DNA of 64,000 bases from Paulinella micropora. Taxonomy: Eukaryota > Cercozoa > Imbricatea > Euglyphida > Paulinellidae. Position numbers and translations under genes: made by a program. Under the pieces are notes generated by a model. It saw only the letters and a program-made list of their open reading frames with translations. It made no database searches and was not told where the DNA came from. Every line of letters starts with the position of its first letter. Position 1 is the first letter of the stretch. The stretch spans positions 1-64,000 of the forward strand of contig WBZZ01006893.1 of assembly GCA_019918135.1 (NCBI GenBank), given 5' to 3'. Of this stretch, positions 11,904 through 24,716 are shown piece by piece.

Positions 11904-12353
11904 CCCTCGGTTTACTCCCACCCTGGTGCGAGAGCAGCAGAAAAATCGTGACAAAAAAGTATCCTTCCCTCCCCTCGATCTTGCATACACCACTCCCCTC
12001 ACCTTCACTTCCCCTCCTATGCCTTTGTCGTGACTTCACCAGTTTGCGTTCAGCCGCGTACCAACCAAACGTTCCTTCCCGGCCGCAGCACGCTGTGTGT
12101 GTTGCTAATGAATGCAGAATCGCCTAGATCGCCGGACCCGAGCCCAGCACCGTCACCCGAGCCCCGGACCCACAGCGGCAGATTTGTCAGGTTCTGGAAG
12201 TGACACAGACGAGGCCGAAAGGCACGCTGCCGCGAAAAACCACACGTACTGCGGTGGCGTCGACGTCCAATGGCGCGATCCAAGACAACCCCTTGATCAT
12301 GGGGCTGAATGAAGAACTTTGCAAAAAAACATCCAGCGCCAAAAAGATGGCTT

Positions 12354-12395
<42 letters not shown>

Positions 12396-12680
12396 GCCTC
12401 GGAGTAAGAGGAGGAGACAAAAATGAGAAAGAGGAGGAAGAGGAGGACGAGTAAGAGAAGGAGCAGCTGTGCTGCTACTGCTGCTGCTGCCCCTACCACC
12501 GCTGCTGCATTGCTGCCCTCCTACTGCCACTCTTATTCCTATTTTTTACTCCTCCTACTCCTGCTCCTACTCCTGCTCCTACTAGTGCTCCTACTCCTGC
12601 TCCTCCACCTGCTCCCGTTCTTCCTACTCCTCTCCTCTCCTCTCCCCTCTCTCTCACCTTTGTCTTCCTCTCCTCTTCTA

Positions 12681-12713
<33 letters not shown>

Positions 12714-12949
12714 TTTGCCTCTTCTTCCTCTTCCTCTTCCTCCTCCTCTTTCTCCTACTCGTACCCCTTCTCCTTCTTCTTCTTCTTACTCCTCCTCTTC
12801 CTACTCTGTTCTATTATTCCCCTTCGTAGTCCTCTTCTTCTGCCTCTTCCTTGTCTTTTTCCCTTACTCCTCCTCCTCTTACCTTCGCTTCTACTCCTTC
12901 TCCTACTCGTCGGCGGCGTTTTTTTTTTCTGTGGTGGCGACAGTCACCA
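11409..12949. other. low-complexity stretch without a convincing gene
   Basis: Contains (CT)n at 11579-11638, a C run of about 45 at 11858-11902, (AGT)n at 12354-12396 and a polypyrimidine block at about 12500-12930 made of CTCCTA/CTCCTG units. A short frame around 12110-12340 has non-repetitive codons but no recognisable family. Long ORFs here translate to runs of L/S, P or V and follow the repeats. Confidence 0.6.
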
Positions 12950-13433
12950 TACCTTCCAACCATCGCAAATTCCGCACAACTTTTGGCGCAACCGTTGCAT
13001 AAACAAAATTTGCCGGCTTGGCGGCGGTTGTTTTTTTCATGAAATATTTTTTCGTCTGCTGCTTTGGCCAGCGCCATCAGACAAATTTGCCCCCGCCCGG
13101 GGGGAGGGAAAATCTTATTTGTTAAGCAAAAATCCCCCCCCCCCCCCCCCGGTTCTCCCCGCCCGCCCGTTGCAGCAACAAAACCGAGTTCCAGATTTCT
13201 GATTTCTGATTTCTGATTTTTTTCCCCAAACACGCTGCCGCAACAGGGTGCGAGCCCCACCTCTTAAAAAAATTTTCCTACTGCTCATCAGCCTTCCCTC
13301 GCTCCCCCCCAACCCACACCGCCCGTCCGTCCGGTGCAGCCATGCAAGAAAACCGAGTTCCGAATTTCTGATTTCTGGTCTCTGATTTTTTTTCTCCCAA
13401 AAATTCCCTGCCACAGGGTGCGAGCCCTGCCTC

Positions 13434-13600
<167 letters not shown>

Positions 13601-13603
13601 ATT

Positions 13604-13897
13604 AATGTCGTGTTTCTTTTCTGTGGTGTTGAGCTGTAGCTCAAGTTTATACATCCCAACTCCCGAGAGCTTGGACAATATCGATCAAGCGCTGCATGTC
13701 ATACTGCTGTTTCTTTTCTGTGTATTTATGGTTTGGGCACAAGGGGTCGATCTAAGCAGACCTACACGAGAGCACAAGGGAATGCGATCCAGGGCCAAAG
13801 GTTTGCCTAAGTACAAAAAAAAAAGAAGAAAAAAAAAAGGGGGGGGGATTTATTCTATTTGGTCGTGATAAACATGCGACGCATAAACAAATTGCAG
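13604..13897 (-). repeat. dispersed repeat family 1, copy 1
   Basis: Matches 18045-18322 along its length, sharing 'GTACATCCCAACTCCC', 'TGTGTATTTATGGTT', 'ACACGAGAGCACAAGGGAAT' and the 'AAACACGCGACGC' end, with scattered substitutions and small indels. On the minus strand it ends in a microsatellite, suggesting a short retroelement in that orientation. No coding frame is evident. Confidence 0.7.
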
Positions 13898-14485
13898 GGG
13901 TGAAGCTACAGCACCGTGCTAAAGGATCAGAAATCATGTAATCCGAAAAGCTTTTTTCGGACGGGCGGACGAGCAGGAGCGGGCAAACGGAAAACATCTT
14001 TGTCTTCTTCGTTCTCTCGCTCGTTCCATTCCTTCCTTCCTTCCCACCCCCCACCAACACCACCCTCGCTTCCCCCCTCCCGCCCGTCAGTCAGGAAACA
14101 AAACGGGTTTCCGAATTGCTGATTTCTGATTTTGCATAATGTCGGGTGGCAAGGGGTGAGCTACAGCACCGTGCTAAGAAAAAAACCGTTTTTTTTCTTT
14201 CTCTCGCGAGTTCCCTTTTTCGTCCCGTCCCCCTCCCCCCCCCCGTCCCTCCCGTCCGCCAGGGGCAAAATAATCGATTTCCGAATGTCTGGTTTCTGAT
14301 TTTTCAACAACATGCTGCTCTAGCACGGGTTGCAGGGATGGAGCTACAGCGCACCGTGCTGAAATCAGAAATCGGATATTCGGGAAAACTTTTTCCGGAC
14401 GGACGGACGGACGGACGGGCAGGAGGGGGCCAAGGAATTTTTTTTTTTCGCGCACGTTCCACTCCTTCCCTCTTCCCCCTCCTCC

Positions 14486-14516
<31 letters not shown>

Positions 14517-15566
14517 TCCGCCCGCCCGTCAGGAAAAAAACTTCTGATTTCTGATATTGTAAACAACATGCTGCTGTAGCACGGGTTGCAGGTGGTGCTA
14601 CAACTGTAAGCCCCCTTGCCAAAAACTTTTTCGCTTTTCCTTCACCCCTCCGCCTTGTACACCCTCCCTCTTGCCCATCCCTCGTCCAACACTCTCGCCG
14701 CCCGCAAGACAAAAACCAACCTAGCTGAGCAGTATGCGCCAGAGGGCCCCCCCCCCCCCCCACCCCACCCCCCTCCCTGCCTTCCCGCCCGCCCGTCCGT
14801 CCGGTGCAGCCAAGCAAGAAAACCGAATTTCTGATTTCTGATTTCTGATTTTTTTTCCTCAACATGCTGCTGCAGCTGCAGCAACTAGCCCTGTCTCCAA
14901 ACAATTTTTTTCTGCTGCTCGTCCGCCTTCCTCGCCCCCCCCCCCCCCCTCCTCCCCGCCCGTCCGTCCGTTGCAGCCACGCAAGAAAACCGAGTTCCGA
15001 ATTTCTGATTTCTGATTTCTGATTTTTTTTCCCCCAAACATGCTGCTGCAGCAACCCTGCCACAGGGTGCTACAGCTGCTAGCCCTGCCTCCAAACAGTT
15101 TTTTTTTTCTGCTGCTCGTCCGCCTTCCCTCGCCTCCCCCCCCTCCCTTCTTCCCACCCCGCTTCCTCCCCGCCCGTCCGTCCGGTGCAGCCATGCAAGA
15201 AAACCGAGTTCTGAAGTTCGAATTTCTAATGCTGCAAACTCCATGCTGCAGTAGCACGCGTTGCAGGGTGCTACAGCCTCGAGCCCCCCTCGCCAGATAT
15301 CTTTTTCGCTCTCCCCCTACCCCTCCGCCTCGTACTACGCGCCCTCTTGCCCATCCCTCGTCCAACACTCTTGCCGCCCGCCAGGCACAAACCAACCTAG
15401 CTAAACAGCCAGAGGGGGCTGTGGTGCCACCCCGCCGCTCACTCACTCGCTCGCCTACTCACTCACTCGCTCGCCTACTCACTCACCTGCAACCACTCAC
15501 CTGCTCACTCACTCACGCATTCACTCACGCATTCACGCATTCACAGAAATCAGAATTTCGGTGTGT

Positions 15567-15835
15567 ATGTATGTATGTATGTATGTATGTATGTATGTAT
15601 GTATGTATGTATAAAGAGCTATGGTTTGCTTGCCATGCAGGAGTCTTGAAGACGGTATGTATGTATGTATGTATGTATGTATAAAGAGCTATGGTTTGCT
15701 TGTCATGCAGGCGTCGTGAAGACGGTATGTATGTATGTATGTATGTATGTATATATGTATAGAGCTATGGTTTGCTTGCCATGCAGGAGTCTTGAAGACG
15801 GTATGTATGTATGTATGTATGCATGTATGTTGCAG
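15567..15835. repeat. minisatellite of (GTAT)n plus a 40-bp spacer
   Basis: (GTAT)n runs alternate with a conserved spacer containing 'AGAGCTATGGTTTGCTTG' and 'TGAAGACG'. Three spacer copies are near identical. Confidence 0.85.
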
Positions 15836-16869
15836 CTGTAGCCCACCCCCTGCAGTCCGTGCAGGATGTCTTTGCCAAGTCAGAAATCAGAAATTTGGAC
15901 ATCTCTTTTCTTTTTCTTCTTTTTTTTCCGGGCGGACGGGCGGAAACGGGGGGCGTGAGAGGGAGGGGCCAGGGTAACATTTTTTTGTGTTCGCTCGCGC
16001 GCTTCCTTCTTACAGCTGTAGCATAACCCCTGCAACCCGTGCAGCATGTCTTGCAAAATCAGAAATCAGACATTCGGAACTCTGTTTTTTGTTTTTTCTT
16101 TCTTTTTTTTTTTTTCGGACGGACGGACGGGAGGAAAGGCGGAGGGAAGGGAGAGAGAGAGAGAGGGGGGAGGGGGGGGGGGGGGGGGGGGGGCGGGTTG
16201 GGGAACTCAGTTTTTTTTTCTCCTTTTTTTTTTTTGGACGGACGGCGGAAGGGAGGGGGGGGCGGGGGGCGGGGAGGAAGAAGGGGGCCGGGAACAAAAG
16301 AATTTATTTCTTCATTTTCGCGCGCGTTGCCACCCTCCCTGCCGCGCGTCCGTCTGGGGGAAAAAATTTAGAATGTCTGACTTCTGAATTTGCAAACAAC
16401 ATGCTGCCGTACTAGCACGGGTTGCAGGGGTGTGCTAAAGCACTAGGCAAAGAACACATTTTTCGCTCTCTCGCACGCTTCCCTGGCAGTGAAATTTTTT
16501 TCTCTCGCGCGCGTTGCCCCCTTTCCCCCCTCCCGCTCGCCCGTCTGTCCGGGAAAGAAAAAACCGATTTTCGAATGTCTGATTTCTGATTTTGCAAAAA
16601 CATACTGCTGTGCTACAGCGCGAGCACCCTCTCTCCCCACCCCTCCGCACGCCATCCTTCGTTCAACTGCCCACTCTCGCCGCCAGCCAGACACAAAGCA
16701 TTCCCCCCACTCCCCACCACCACCCACTTTCGGTCGCGTGCGCTACAGAAGAGAAATGCTTCCGGCTTGGCTTTTTTTTTCGTTTTGGCGCACCTTCTCG
16801 CTGGAGCTTGTCCTAAGAGTCCTGGTCTGGGCTAGTACTACCCTACATGTTTCATCTCCGCAGCTGTTT

Positions 16870-16870
16870 A

Positions 16871-16947
<77 letters not shown>

Positions 16948-17148
16948 CCTCTCTCTCTCCCTCCCTCCCTCTCTCTCTCTCTCTCTCTCTCATCCCCCGT
17001 GACCGAAAACACGGAGCCAAACGAGTGAACGTTGGGGTTGCTGGGATCCCTTATGGGCACTGGTCTGGCACCTTGCAAAAGCCTACTAAACGACAATGCA
17101 AACTACTTGCAGCGTTAATACAAACGCCGACACGCCAACGCACGCCCA

Positions 17149-17179
<31 letters not shown>

Positions 17180-17680
17180 ACACACCCACACACACACACA
17201 TACATAGGCGCATAATACGTACATACATTCAAATACATAAACACAAACACACCAAACACACACATAACACATACATACACACACTCAGAAAGACAAACAC
17301 GAGGAAACACAACACCACACACACGCACACACACTCTCACGCTCACACACACAGACACACATACACACAGAATACATGTACATACATACAAACATAATAC
17401 ATACATGCACACAGATACACAAAACACAAGCACATAAACACACACAACACGCGCGCCCGCGCGCCCACACACACATGCGAACACCAACACACACAGACAC
17501 ATAAACACACCTCCACACACACATACACACACATACACAAAGACAAGCACACAGACATACACACACATGCACACATATACCCACACTCACGGTAAGGTCG
17601 GAAAATATACCTGGGCATAGCGCCCAGCTATAAAACCAACAACAGTCACAACTCTCAATATAGCCACCACAGAGCAAGCC

Positions 17681-17736
<56 letters not shown>
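16870..17736. repeat. microsatellite cluster: (CT)n, (CA)n, (CAA)n
   Basis: (CT)n about 16870-16992, a C run at about 17148-17164, CA/CATA-rich DNA to about 17580, and (CAA)n at about 17680-17736. ORFs here encode only V/C/M or T/H runs on repeat frames. One dispersed repeat copy sits between the CT and CA tracts. Confidence 0.85.
16999..17112. repeat. dispersed repeat family 2, copy 1
   Basis: Shares 'GTGACCGAAAA', 'CCAAACGAGTGA', 'GGGCACTGGTCTGGCAC' and 'AACTACTTG' in the same order with 18413-18558, where the last two words differ by a base and by small indels. No coding frame is evident. Confidence 0.6.
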
Positions 17737-18044
17737 AAAACTAAACGCATACTAATATTGTAAAATTGTTATGTCTTGCATGTATGTATACAGTGCAGTG
17801 TGTGTGTGTGTTTGTTTTTGTGTCTATGTGTGCGTGAGTGTTTGTTTGTGTTTGTGTTTCTTTGCTATTATGCATGTATGTTATGTTTGTACATATGTAT
17901 CTATGTAGAGTGTGTATATTGTGTGTCTGTAGGTGTTAGTGTGGGCGAGACCGTGAGCCCCCTCCCTCTCTCCCTCTTACTTTCTCTCCAAACACACCTG
18001 CTGCCTACTTCGCTGCATACACAATAAAGAAGACCACTTCTTTG
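17737..18044. other. gene-free TG-rich stretch
   Basis: TGTG-rich DNA from about 17790 to 17930, then CT-rich DNA. No gene was recognised. Confidence 0.5.
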
Positions 18045-18322
18045 AATGTCATGTTTCTTTTTGGTGGTGTTCAGCTGTAGCTGAAGTTTGTACATCCCAA
18101 CTCCCCGAGAGCATGGACAAATATAGATCAAACGTTGTTTATCTTCTTTTTCTGTGTATTTATGGTTAGGGCACGAGGGGTCGGTGTAAGCAGACTACAC
18201 GAGAGCACAAGGGAATGTGACCCAGGCCAATCTTTAAGTAGAAAGAAAAAAAAAAGGATACATGCTATTTGAGTAATTTGGTCAAGCTTCTCCGTAATAA
18301 ACACGCGACGCCCACAAACAGA
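18045..18322 (-). repeat. dispersed repeat family 1, copy 2
   Basis: Second copy of the repeat at 13604-13897, in the same orientation. Here no AAAT tract adjoins it. Confidence 0.7.
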
Positions 18323-18412
18323 TTACTCAGATTAAGCAGTGGTAGTCTAGCGCTGACTGTCAGTCTGGCATCAGTAAAAACTGTTGCGTACGGATTCGTC
18401 TACATGTGCACT

Positions 18413-18558
18413 GTGACCGAAAAAAGGGAACCAAACGAGTGACGAGTGTTGGGGCTGGGAAGAATAAGATCCCTAGTGGCTCTTGTGGGCACTAGTCTGG
18501 CACTTAGACGAAACAGTCTCGAAACCTAACAAAACCACAATACGATAACTACTTGTGG
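18413..18558. repeat. dispersed repeat family 2, copy 2
   Basis: Second copy of the repeat at 16999-17112. It is longer by small insertions and ends about 215 bp before PLV element 1. Confidence 0.6.
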
Positions 18559-18772
18559 AAAGGTGTTGAAAGGTGCGATGGAAATTTTTTGGGCAACTTT
18601 TTGGCTGATTGGGTCGGACCGGCTGGCTGGCCGGCTGGCGGGCGGGGAAATTTGCACAGTTTTCTGATTTCTGATTTCTGCTTCCACTGCGACTTCTTTC
18701 ACTTGAAAAAGAACCTTGATTATTCCAGGCAAGACAACTAAAACTTAATGCTAATGTATTGAATTAATCATG

Positions 18773-19125
18773 AGTAGTATAGGGGGCCACTTCAAGACGG
18801 ATGTTCAGTGCAGTTTCATCACAGAAACCACACGAGCCGTTATTTAGTTTTGAGGCTACCTATTCTCTCTAAGTTCAACATCAATTTCATTAAAATCTCT
18901 CTTATTACGAATAGTTGTCCAGTTTCGCAAAATCTGGCAAATGAAAAAGTTAACCACTTTCAAGTTTGTCAAAATCTGGCAAGAGGGTAAATTGTCCTGA
19001 GCCCCTAGGCGTCTGGTGGGGAAGTGTTTTTCGACTAAGAGCCGTTATTCATTATTTCGTCTTCCTATTTATAACAAATACAGACAGACAAAAGAAAGAA
19101 AAACTGCTACATTTAAATAATTATT
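18773..19125 (+). repeat. element 1 left terminal inverted repeat
   Basis: Pairs with 39205-39560 in reverse complement with only scattered mismatches, from 'AGTAGTATAGGGGGCCACTT' inward to an AT-rich 'TTTAAATAATTATTA' stretch. Contains several short repeats of a 'CAAAATCTGGCAA' word. Confidence 0.93.
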
Positions 19126-19129
19126 ATTT

Positions 19130-19800
19130 AAAGAAATAAAATAAAGACACATATAGAATGACAAACGAAGACACTCAGAGATTTAGAATGTCCAGATGTT
19201 GTGTTATGGTAAAGAATAACGAAAAGAGACTAATGGTAAAAGTTCAATGGTTATGTGTAAGAGTTTCTGCATCGGAAAGAAAAAATCAAAAGAGCAAGCA
19301 TTGGAAGAAGCAAAGAAATATCACGAGGAAAATATAATACCTAAATATGAGGAATGGAAAATTAATTATGATAAAGAAACAAGAATAATCAAAAAAGAAA
19401 AGAAGAAAATTTAGAAGCATAAAGATTTTAAGTGTGGATGTGGTGCTGAAATACATAATGGAAACAAAACGCGACATATGAAGTCTCAGAAACATATTTC
19501 AGTAGAAAAAGAAAAACATCCAGTTCCTCCAAGGCCAAGCAAAGAGTATATGGAGAGAATAAAGAAAGATGATGATGATCGATGTAATATGTGTGGATAC
19601 ATGGAACATAACTGCCACTGCGGTTGAGGGTATGGTAAGTATTGATAATCAAAAAGTTTCTCTGCGGAAACCACTGAATTTCCATTTAAAGACAAGGAGG
19701 GTCCTTATATATAGGTGCACACACGAGGCCACGAGGGGACGACCGATTGAGGCAGACAAATATTTTAATTTTATAAAATTATATTTTCCTTGATATACTA
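19130..19800 (+). pseudogene. element 1 left-end small genes, related to the right-end pair
   Basis: Plus-strand pieces resemble the two small genes at the right end: a 'KSKEQALEEAKKYHEENI'-like helix and a CxC..H..H zinc-finger segment ('CGCGAEIHNGNKTRH'). The similarity is inverted relative to the right end, so related genes sit just inside both terminal repeats. Decayed. Confidence 0.6.
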
Positions 19801-19809
19801 TTATCAAAC

Positions 19810-22800
19810 ATGGAGACACACACGTATAACGGCAAGGTCTACAGGTTGGATAGATTAAGGTAATATAAGATAAATTATGAAATCAAGTCTGTCAGGGGTC
19901 GGGATGTGCTATATATCAAACCGAAGGTAAGGGGGTATAAAATTGATACACCGACAGCCCAAAACTACTTGAACCAAGTAAGAGGTGCGGTGTATTTTGA
20001 GCACCATGCTATACCAATAGCAACACCTTTACCTACGATTAAAGAGAAAAAAGAGATGAAAGAAAATTACAGAGACTTGTTGCGGTATGGTAATTATGAT
20101 ATCATAAGGGACGACAGCAAGGAACACGAACTAGGAATAAATGAAAGCCGATATGCGGTAAGGATTAATGGCAACTTCCGATCATTCACGATGCGCGATG
20201 TGATAAGATTTATTGAGATTGTGTTGAACGACTTTGTAAAACGACAAGCACCCGAAGATAAGGTTAGCATAGGTATTGAGTTTGTTGATTACTATGGAAA
20301 AGTATCAACATGCTTACACAAAGTTAATCAAATCTCGGTTGAAAAAGTTTTGGAAAGATTGTCAGCAATATTTCAAAGCAACGAAAGTCTTTACATGGAT
20401 GAGAACGGAATAAACTTTGATAAATTAAAATTTGTATTGAAATCTGTTAAAATGCCGACGGGCGGGACAAGGCTACAGGTTTTGAACAAATTGGATATTT
20501 ACAGAAAGAAAGGAGAAATCTGTATTACAAACAGCGATAACTTATTCTTAGCACGAGCAATCGTTGTAGTAAAAGCAAAAATTGAAAAACACCAAAAATT
20601 CTCGCAAATTATGCGAGGACGAAAGATACAGCAGGAAATGGCTGAGGCTTTACACGATGAAGCAAAGGTCATTAAGGATGTGTGTGGAATACCAGAAATT
20701 AATACATTTGCTAATCACATTAAATACAATCTGGTTATTGTTGAATTTCCTGACAAAATCATTTATAAAACAGAACTACTTGATGCGAATGGAGAACGGC
20801 TAACTAACCTTTACATTCTAAAGACTGAAGGACATTACGACGCCATAACAAACATGAAGTCTATGCTAGGAAAAAAGAATTTCTGTGAGTTATGTCTAAG
20901 AGGGTATAAGGAAAGACATGCATGCGAAGCCAAATGTAGTATCTGTGAAACCAAGGGTTGTAAGGGAATAAATGACAAGAGCCAGTGGAAAGAATGTGAG
21001 AAGTGTAATAGAAAGTTTCCAAACACTGAATGCTTTAATAATCACAGGACGACAAACTGCGATGTTAAAGCGAAATGTAAATCGTGCGGTCTTAATTACA
21101 GAAAGAAGGATGAGCACAAATGCGGATATGCGAAATGCTGAAATTGCAAACTAGTGAAACCGCTTGAACACCAATGTGAAATAGTCCAAAAAGAAATCTT
21201 ACCGCCGTCAGAGCAATACATATTCTTTGACTTTGAAGCGACACAGGACACAGGCGAGCATATTGTTAATCATGCGGAAAGCCAGTATTACGATGCGAAG
21301 GAACCGCCTATTATACATAAGAACATTCAAGATTTCTGTAATTGGGCTTTTGACACTAAACACAGCGGATTTACATTTATTGCCCACAATGCACGCGGTT
21401 ATGATTGTCAGTTTATTCTTAAGTGGTTGGTTGATAATGGACAAACTCCATTTGTAATCTATGAAGGTGGTAAGATTATGATGATGACACTTAAGAAGTA
21501 TCGGTTTATAGACAGCCTAAGTTTTCTTACGATGCCATTGTCAGACTTTCCAAAGACATTCGGACTTACGGAACTTAAGAAAGGTTTCTTCCCGCACTTC
21601 TTCAATACGGCAAAAAATAGAAACTATGTCGGTGTAATGCCACATAAGAAACATTATGGCTACGACACGATGCGAGGAGATAAACGAAAAGAATTTCTTG
21701 AATGATATGACGAACAAGTGAAAACACATAACCACTTTGATATGGCGAAGGAAATCGCAGAGTATTGTCATTCAGATGTTGATATACTGAGGAAGGGTTG
21801 TATAGATTTTAGAAACCAGTTTCTAGAGTTTGATGAAGGTCAATACCACCTTTTCAATATACAACTATTGCGAGTTGTGTTATGGCTTTGTATCGTGCTA
21901 AGTTTATGCTAGAGAATTCAATTGCGATATTGAAAGCGGAAAAGCAAAACAGGACGACTTCTAGGGCTTGTGTAGAATGGTTAGCATACAGAAGCAGGTT
22001 AGATAAAACTGATATTAAACACGCATTCAACGGAGGTGAAAAAATGTTTCAACTCGGGCAATCTCGTGTGTATGTAGATGGATGGGATGAGAAAAACAAA
22101 ACCGCTTATGAGTTTTACGGGTGTCATTGGCACGGATGTAATAAGTGTTGGAATAGCAATGCTTTGAATGTGAAGAAGAATAAGACAATGGGCGAACTAT
22201 ACAAGGAAACAATGAGAAGAGAAAAACAACTTAACGAACAAGCAAAAGTAATAAGTGTCTGGGAGTGCGAATGGAGCCTGATGAAAACCAGTGAAAGACT
22301 GGCTGAGGATACAAACGAACGAATTACTGAACAAGAAGGACTAAACCCACGAGAGGCAATGTTTGGAGGTAGAGTGAATGCTTTGAAATTATATTGGAAA
22401 TCACGACATGATAATGAGTATGCGAAATATATTGACATATGCTCACTTTATCCGACTGTGATGTATTACGACCTTTATCCAAGCGGGCACCATATAATTA
22501 TTAGACCAAACAATGACTACGAAAGAAATGAAATGAAAAATAAAATTATAAACAGAGAATATTTTGGTGTGGCTAAGGTTAAGATGCTACCACCTAGAGG
22601 ATTACTACACCCAGTCTTACCGAAGGCGGACAGAGGTAAGATGATGTATTACTTATGCGATAAGTGCGGAATGACTGATCAACATGGAGAATGTAAGCAC
22701 ACAGATAAAGAACGAGCAATAACAGGTACATGGGCAACTCCAGAAATTTACAAGGCCTTAGACAAAGGGTATAAGTTGATAAAAATATATGAAGTATGGC

Positions 22801-23816
22801 GCTGGAACGAACAAAGCAGTAGCTTATTCAAAGAATACATAAAGACATTCTTGAAAGTAAAACAAGAGTCCAGCGGATATCCCTCGGGATGTAATACGGA
22901 AGCAGAAAAACAAAATTACATAAACAGCATGGAAATCAAAATGCGTGTAAAGATGGATGAAAGCAAAATATTTAAAAACGAAGGACGGCGAGCAGTGGCT
23001 AAGTTGTGCTTGAACTCTTTATGGGGCAAGTTTGGACAGAAACAAAATAAAACACAGAATAAAATTATAAAGGATAAAGATACCTTATACAAACTATTGA
23101 ACGATAAATCAGTGGATAATATAAATATTAACATAATTAACGACCAAATTGTAGAAGCCAGTTATGACTTAAAACAGGATGCGGTGAGCGACCCGATTAA
23201 AACAAATATTGTGGTTGCTTTATTTACCACATGCCATGCGAGAATGAGACTTTACAATATGATGGACCAATTAGGTAATAGGATATTGTATCATGACACA
23301 GACAGCGTAATATATACAACTAACAAAGAAATTAATGAGGCAGATGTAGAGACAGGAGATTTACTGGGAGATTGGACTGATGAATTGAAAGGAGCAAAAA
23401 TAAAAACCTTTGTTGGAGGCGGGCCGAAATGTTATGGATACTTATTAGATAATGGTAAAGCCAGTATGAAAGTAAAAGGATTTAGTATGAACTATGAAAC
23501 AAAAAAAGCATTGAATTTACCAAATATGTTAAGTGTAATAAGTTGCGGGCTAGGTATTACGAACACTGAATCATTTGAGAATGGTAAAAATGAACTGGCT
23601 GAATTGTTGGAGACTGATGAGGAATTACGGATTGCAAAGCGAATTGAGAAATCTGGAAAAGTAGTTATAATAGAAAACAACAAGATAACGCGAGATAAAC
23701 AAAAGAAAAAAATAACAAGCGAATACTTAGAAAAGATATTTAGTTTTACGTATACGAAAAGACAAGTTATCGGAATTGTAGAGAATGCGATTGAAACTAG
23801 ACCTTTTGGATATTAA
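19810..23816 (+). pseudogene. polB: element 1 protein-primed family B DNA polymerase
   Basis: Replicates the element from a protein primer at its terminal repeats. In order: an N-terminal region, a cysteine-rich segment, the 3'-5' exonuclease ('FFDFEATQD' Exo I, 'AHNARGYDCQFIL' Exo II) and palm motifs ('DICSLYPTVM' motif A, 'LCLNSLWGKFGQK' motif B, 'YHDTDSV' motif C). Length and motif order match Polinton/PLV polymerases. It is the only large plus-strand gene in the left third and is followed by two small genes on the same strand. The gene is broken in a few places. Confidence 0.93.
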
Positions 23817-23886
23817 AAGATTTATGAACAAAATATCAAATAATTAATTTTTTTCCATAAAATTTTTTACCACTCTATATAGACAA

Positions 23887-24174
23887 ATGATCACCCTCAC
23901 CAGACTATCTGAAAAATTTGGACGACTTTCAATTGAGAAGAATAAGGAATTCTTTTCAGTAAAAGATGTGCAACAGGTAATTAATGAAGAAATTAAGGCG
24001 ATTGAAAAAAATAGAGAAGGAAAGCCAAAGGATACTTTTCCATTTGGTAAATATAAAGGTAAGAAAATTCAAGATGTTGCAACTATTGATAAGGCATGCC
24101 TTGAATGGGTTATGAAACAGCCGTGGTTTGATAAATTTACGGACATTAAAAGTGAAGTAAAAAAATACATTTAA
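23887..24174 (+). CDS. element 1 small protein with a DUF3820/ExoX-C-like domain
   Basis: 95 residues, whole. The C-terminal half 'FPFGKYKGKKIQDVATID..CLEWVMKQPWF' matches the short domain found at the C-terminus of exodeoxyribonuclease X and in DUF3820 proteins, where it probably binds nucleic acid. The start lies 70 bp after the polymerase gene, on the same strand. A replication or repair accessory role is inferred. Confidence 0.6.
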   Translation: MITLTRLSEKFGRLSIEKNKEFFSVKDVQQVINEEIKAIEKNREGKPKDTFPFGKYKGKKIQDVATIDKACLEWVMKQPWFDKFTDIKSEVKKYI

Positions 24175-24198
24175 TAAAAAAAAAATCTTATATATATC

Positions 24199-24585
24199 AT
24201 GAGCGACCTGAACACCAAACAAGACTGCTTAAACGAAATTGAAAAATGGAACCTTGACTGTGAAGTTAAGAAACCAACAATTAAATGGACTAAACCTGAC
24301 ATTGTTTCTTTCTATGAGCAATACAAACCCCGCGATGACAACGTGAAAGTAGTTATTCCATTGGAGACCATAACGGACAAAGAAGAGAGCACACCTTTTA
24401 AGGCGACTGACTTAAAAGAGACAGGTATCACTGAAATAAAGGCTAATGTAGGAGAAGAGATAGCGACTGCTACATCCGTAGGTGATAAAGAGACTGCTAT
24501 AGAATGTACAGAAGAAGGATGTATATTAAGGAAAGCGAGCGATGTTATTCGTGTTGTAAAAGAAAGATACAAAAAAATAAAGTAA
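24199..24585 (+). CDS. element 1 unknown 128-residue protein
   Basis: Whole ORF starting 24 bp after the previous stop. The N-terminus ('KQDCLNEIEKWNLDCEVKK') looks helical and might be a SAP-like DNA-binding motif. The middle is acidic and threonine-rich, and the C-terminus is basic ('VVKERYKKIK'). It has no firm family. It is the last plus-strand gene before the convergent structural block. Confidence 0.45.
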   Translation: MSDLNTKQDCLNEIEKWNLDCEVKKPTIKWTKPDIVSFYEQYKPRDDNVKVVIPLETITDKEESTPFKATDLKETGITEIKANVGEEIATATSVGDKETAIECTEEGCILRKASDVIRVVKERYKKIK

Positions 24586-24716
24586 ATGATATTTTGTTCT
24601 GACTTCGTCATCACAAAACATCGTCTTTCGTTTTATTTTTTTTTTCATTTTACATTTCACGATGTTTGTTTAGAAAATCTACGATTTTGTTTTCAGACTA
24701 CGTCTTCAACAAATAT

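Noticed and set aside
12423-13202. Long open frames rich in Leu/Ser and Pro
   Set aside because: They simply translate CTC/TCC polypyrimidine repeats.
17051-17677. Open frames of Val/Cys/Met runs
   Set aside because: They are readings of (CA)n/(GT)n microsatellite DNA.
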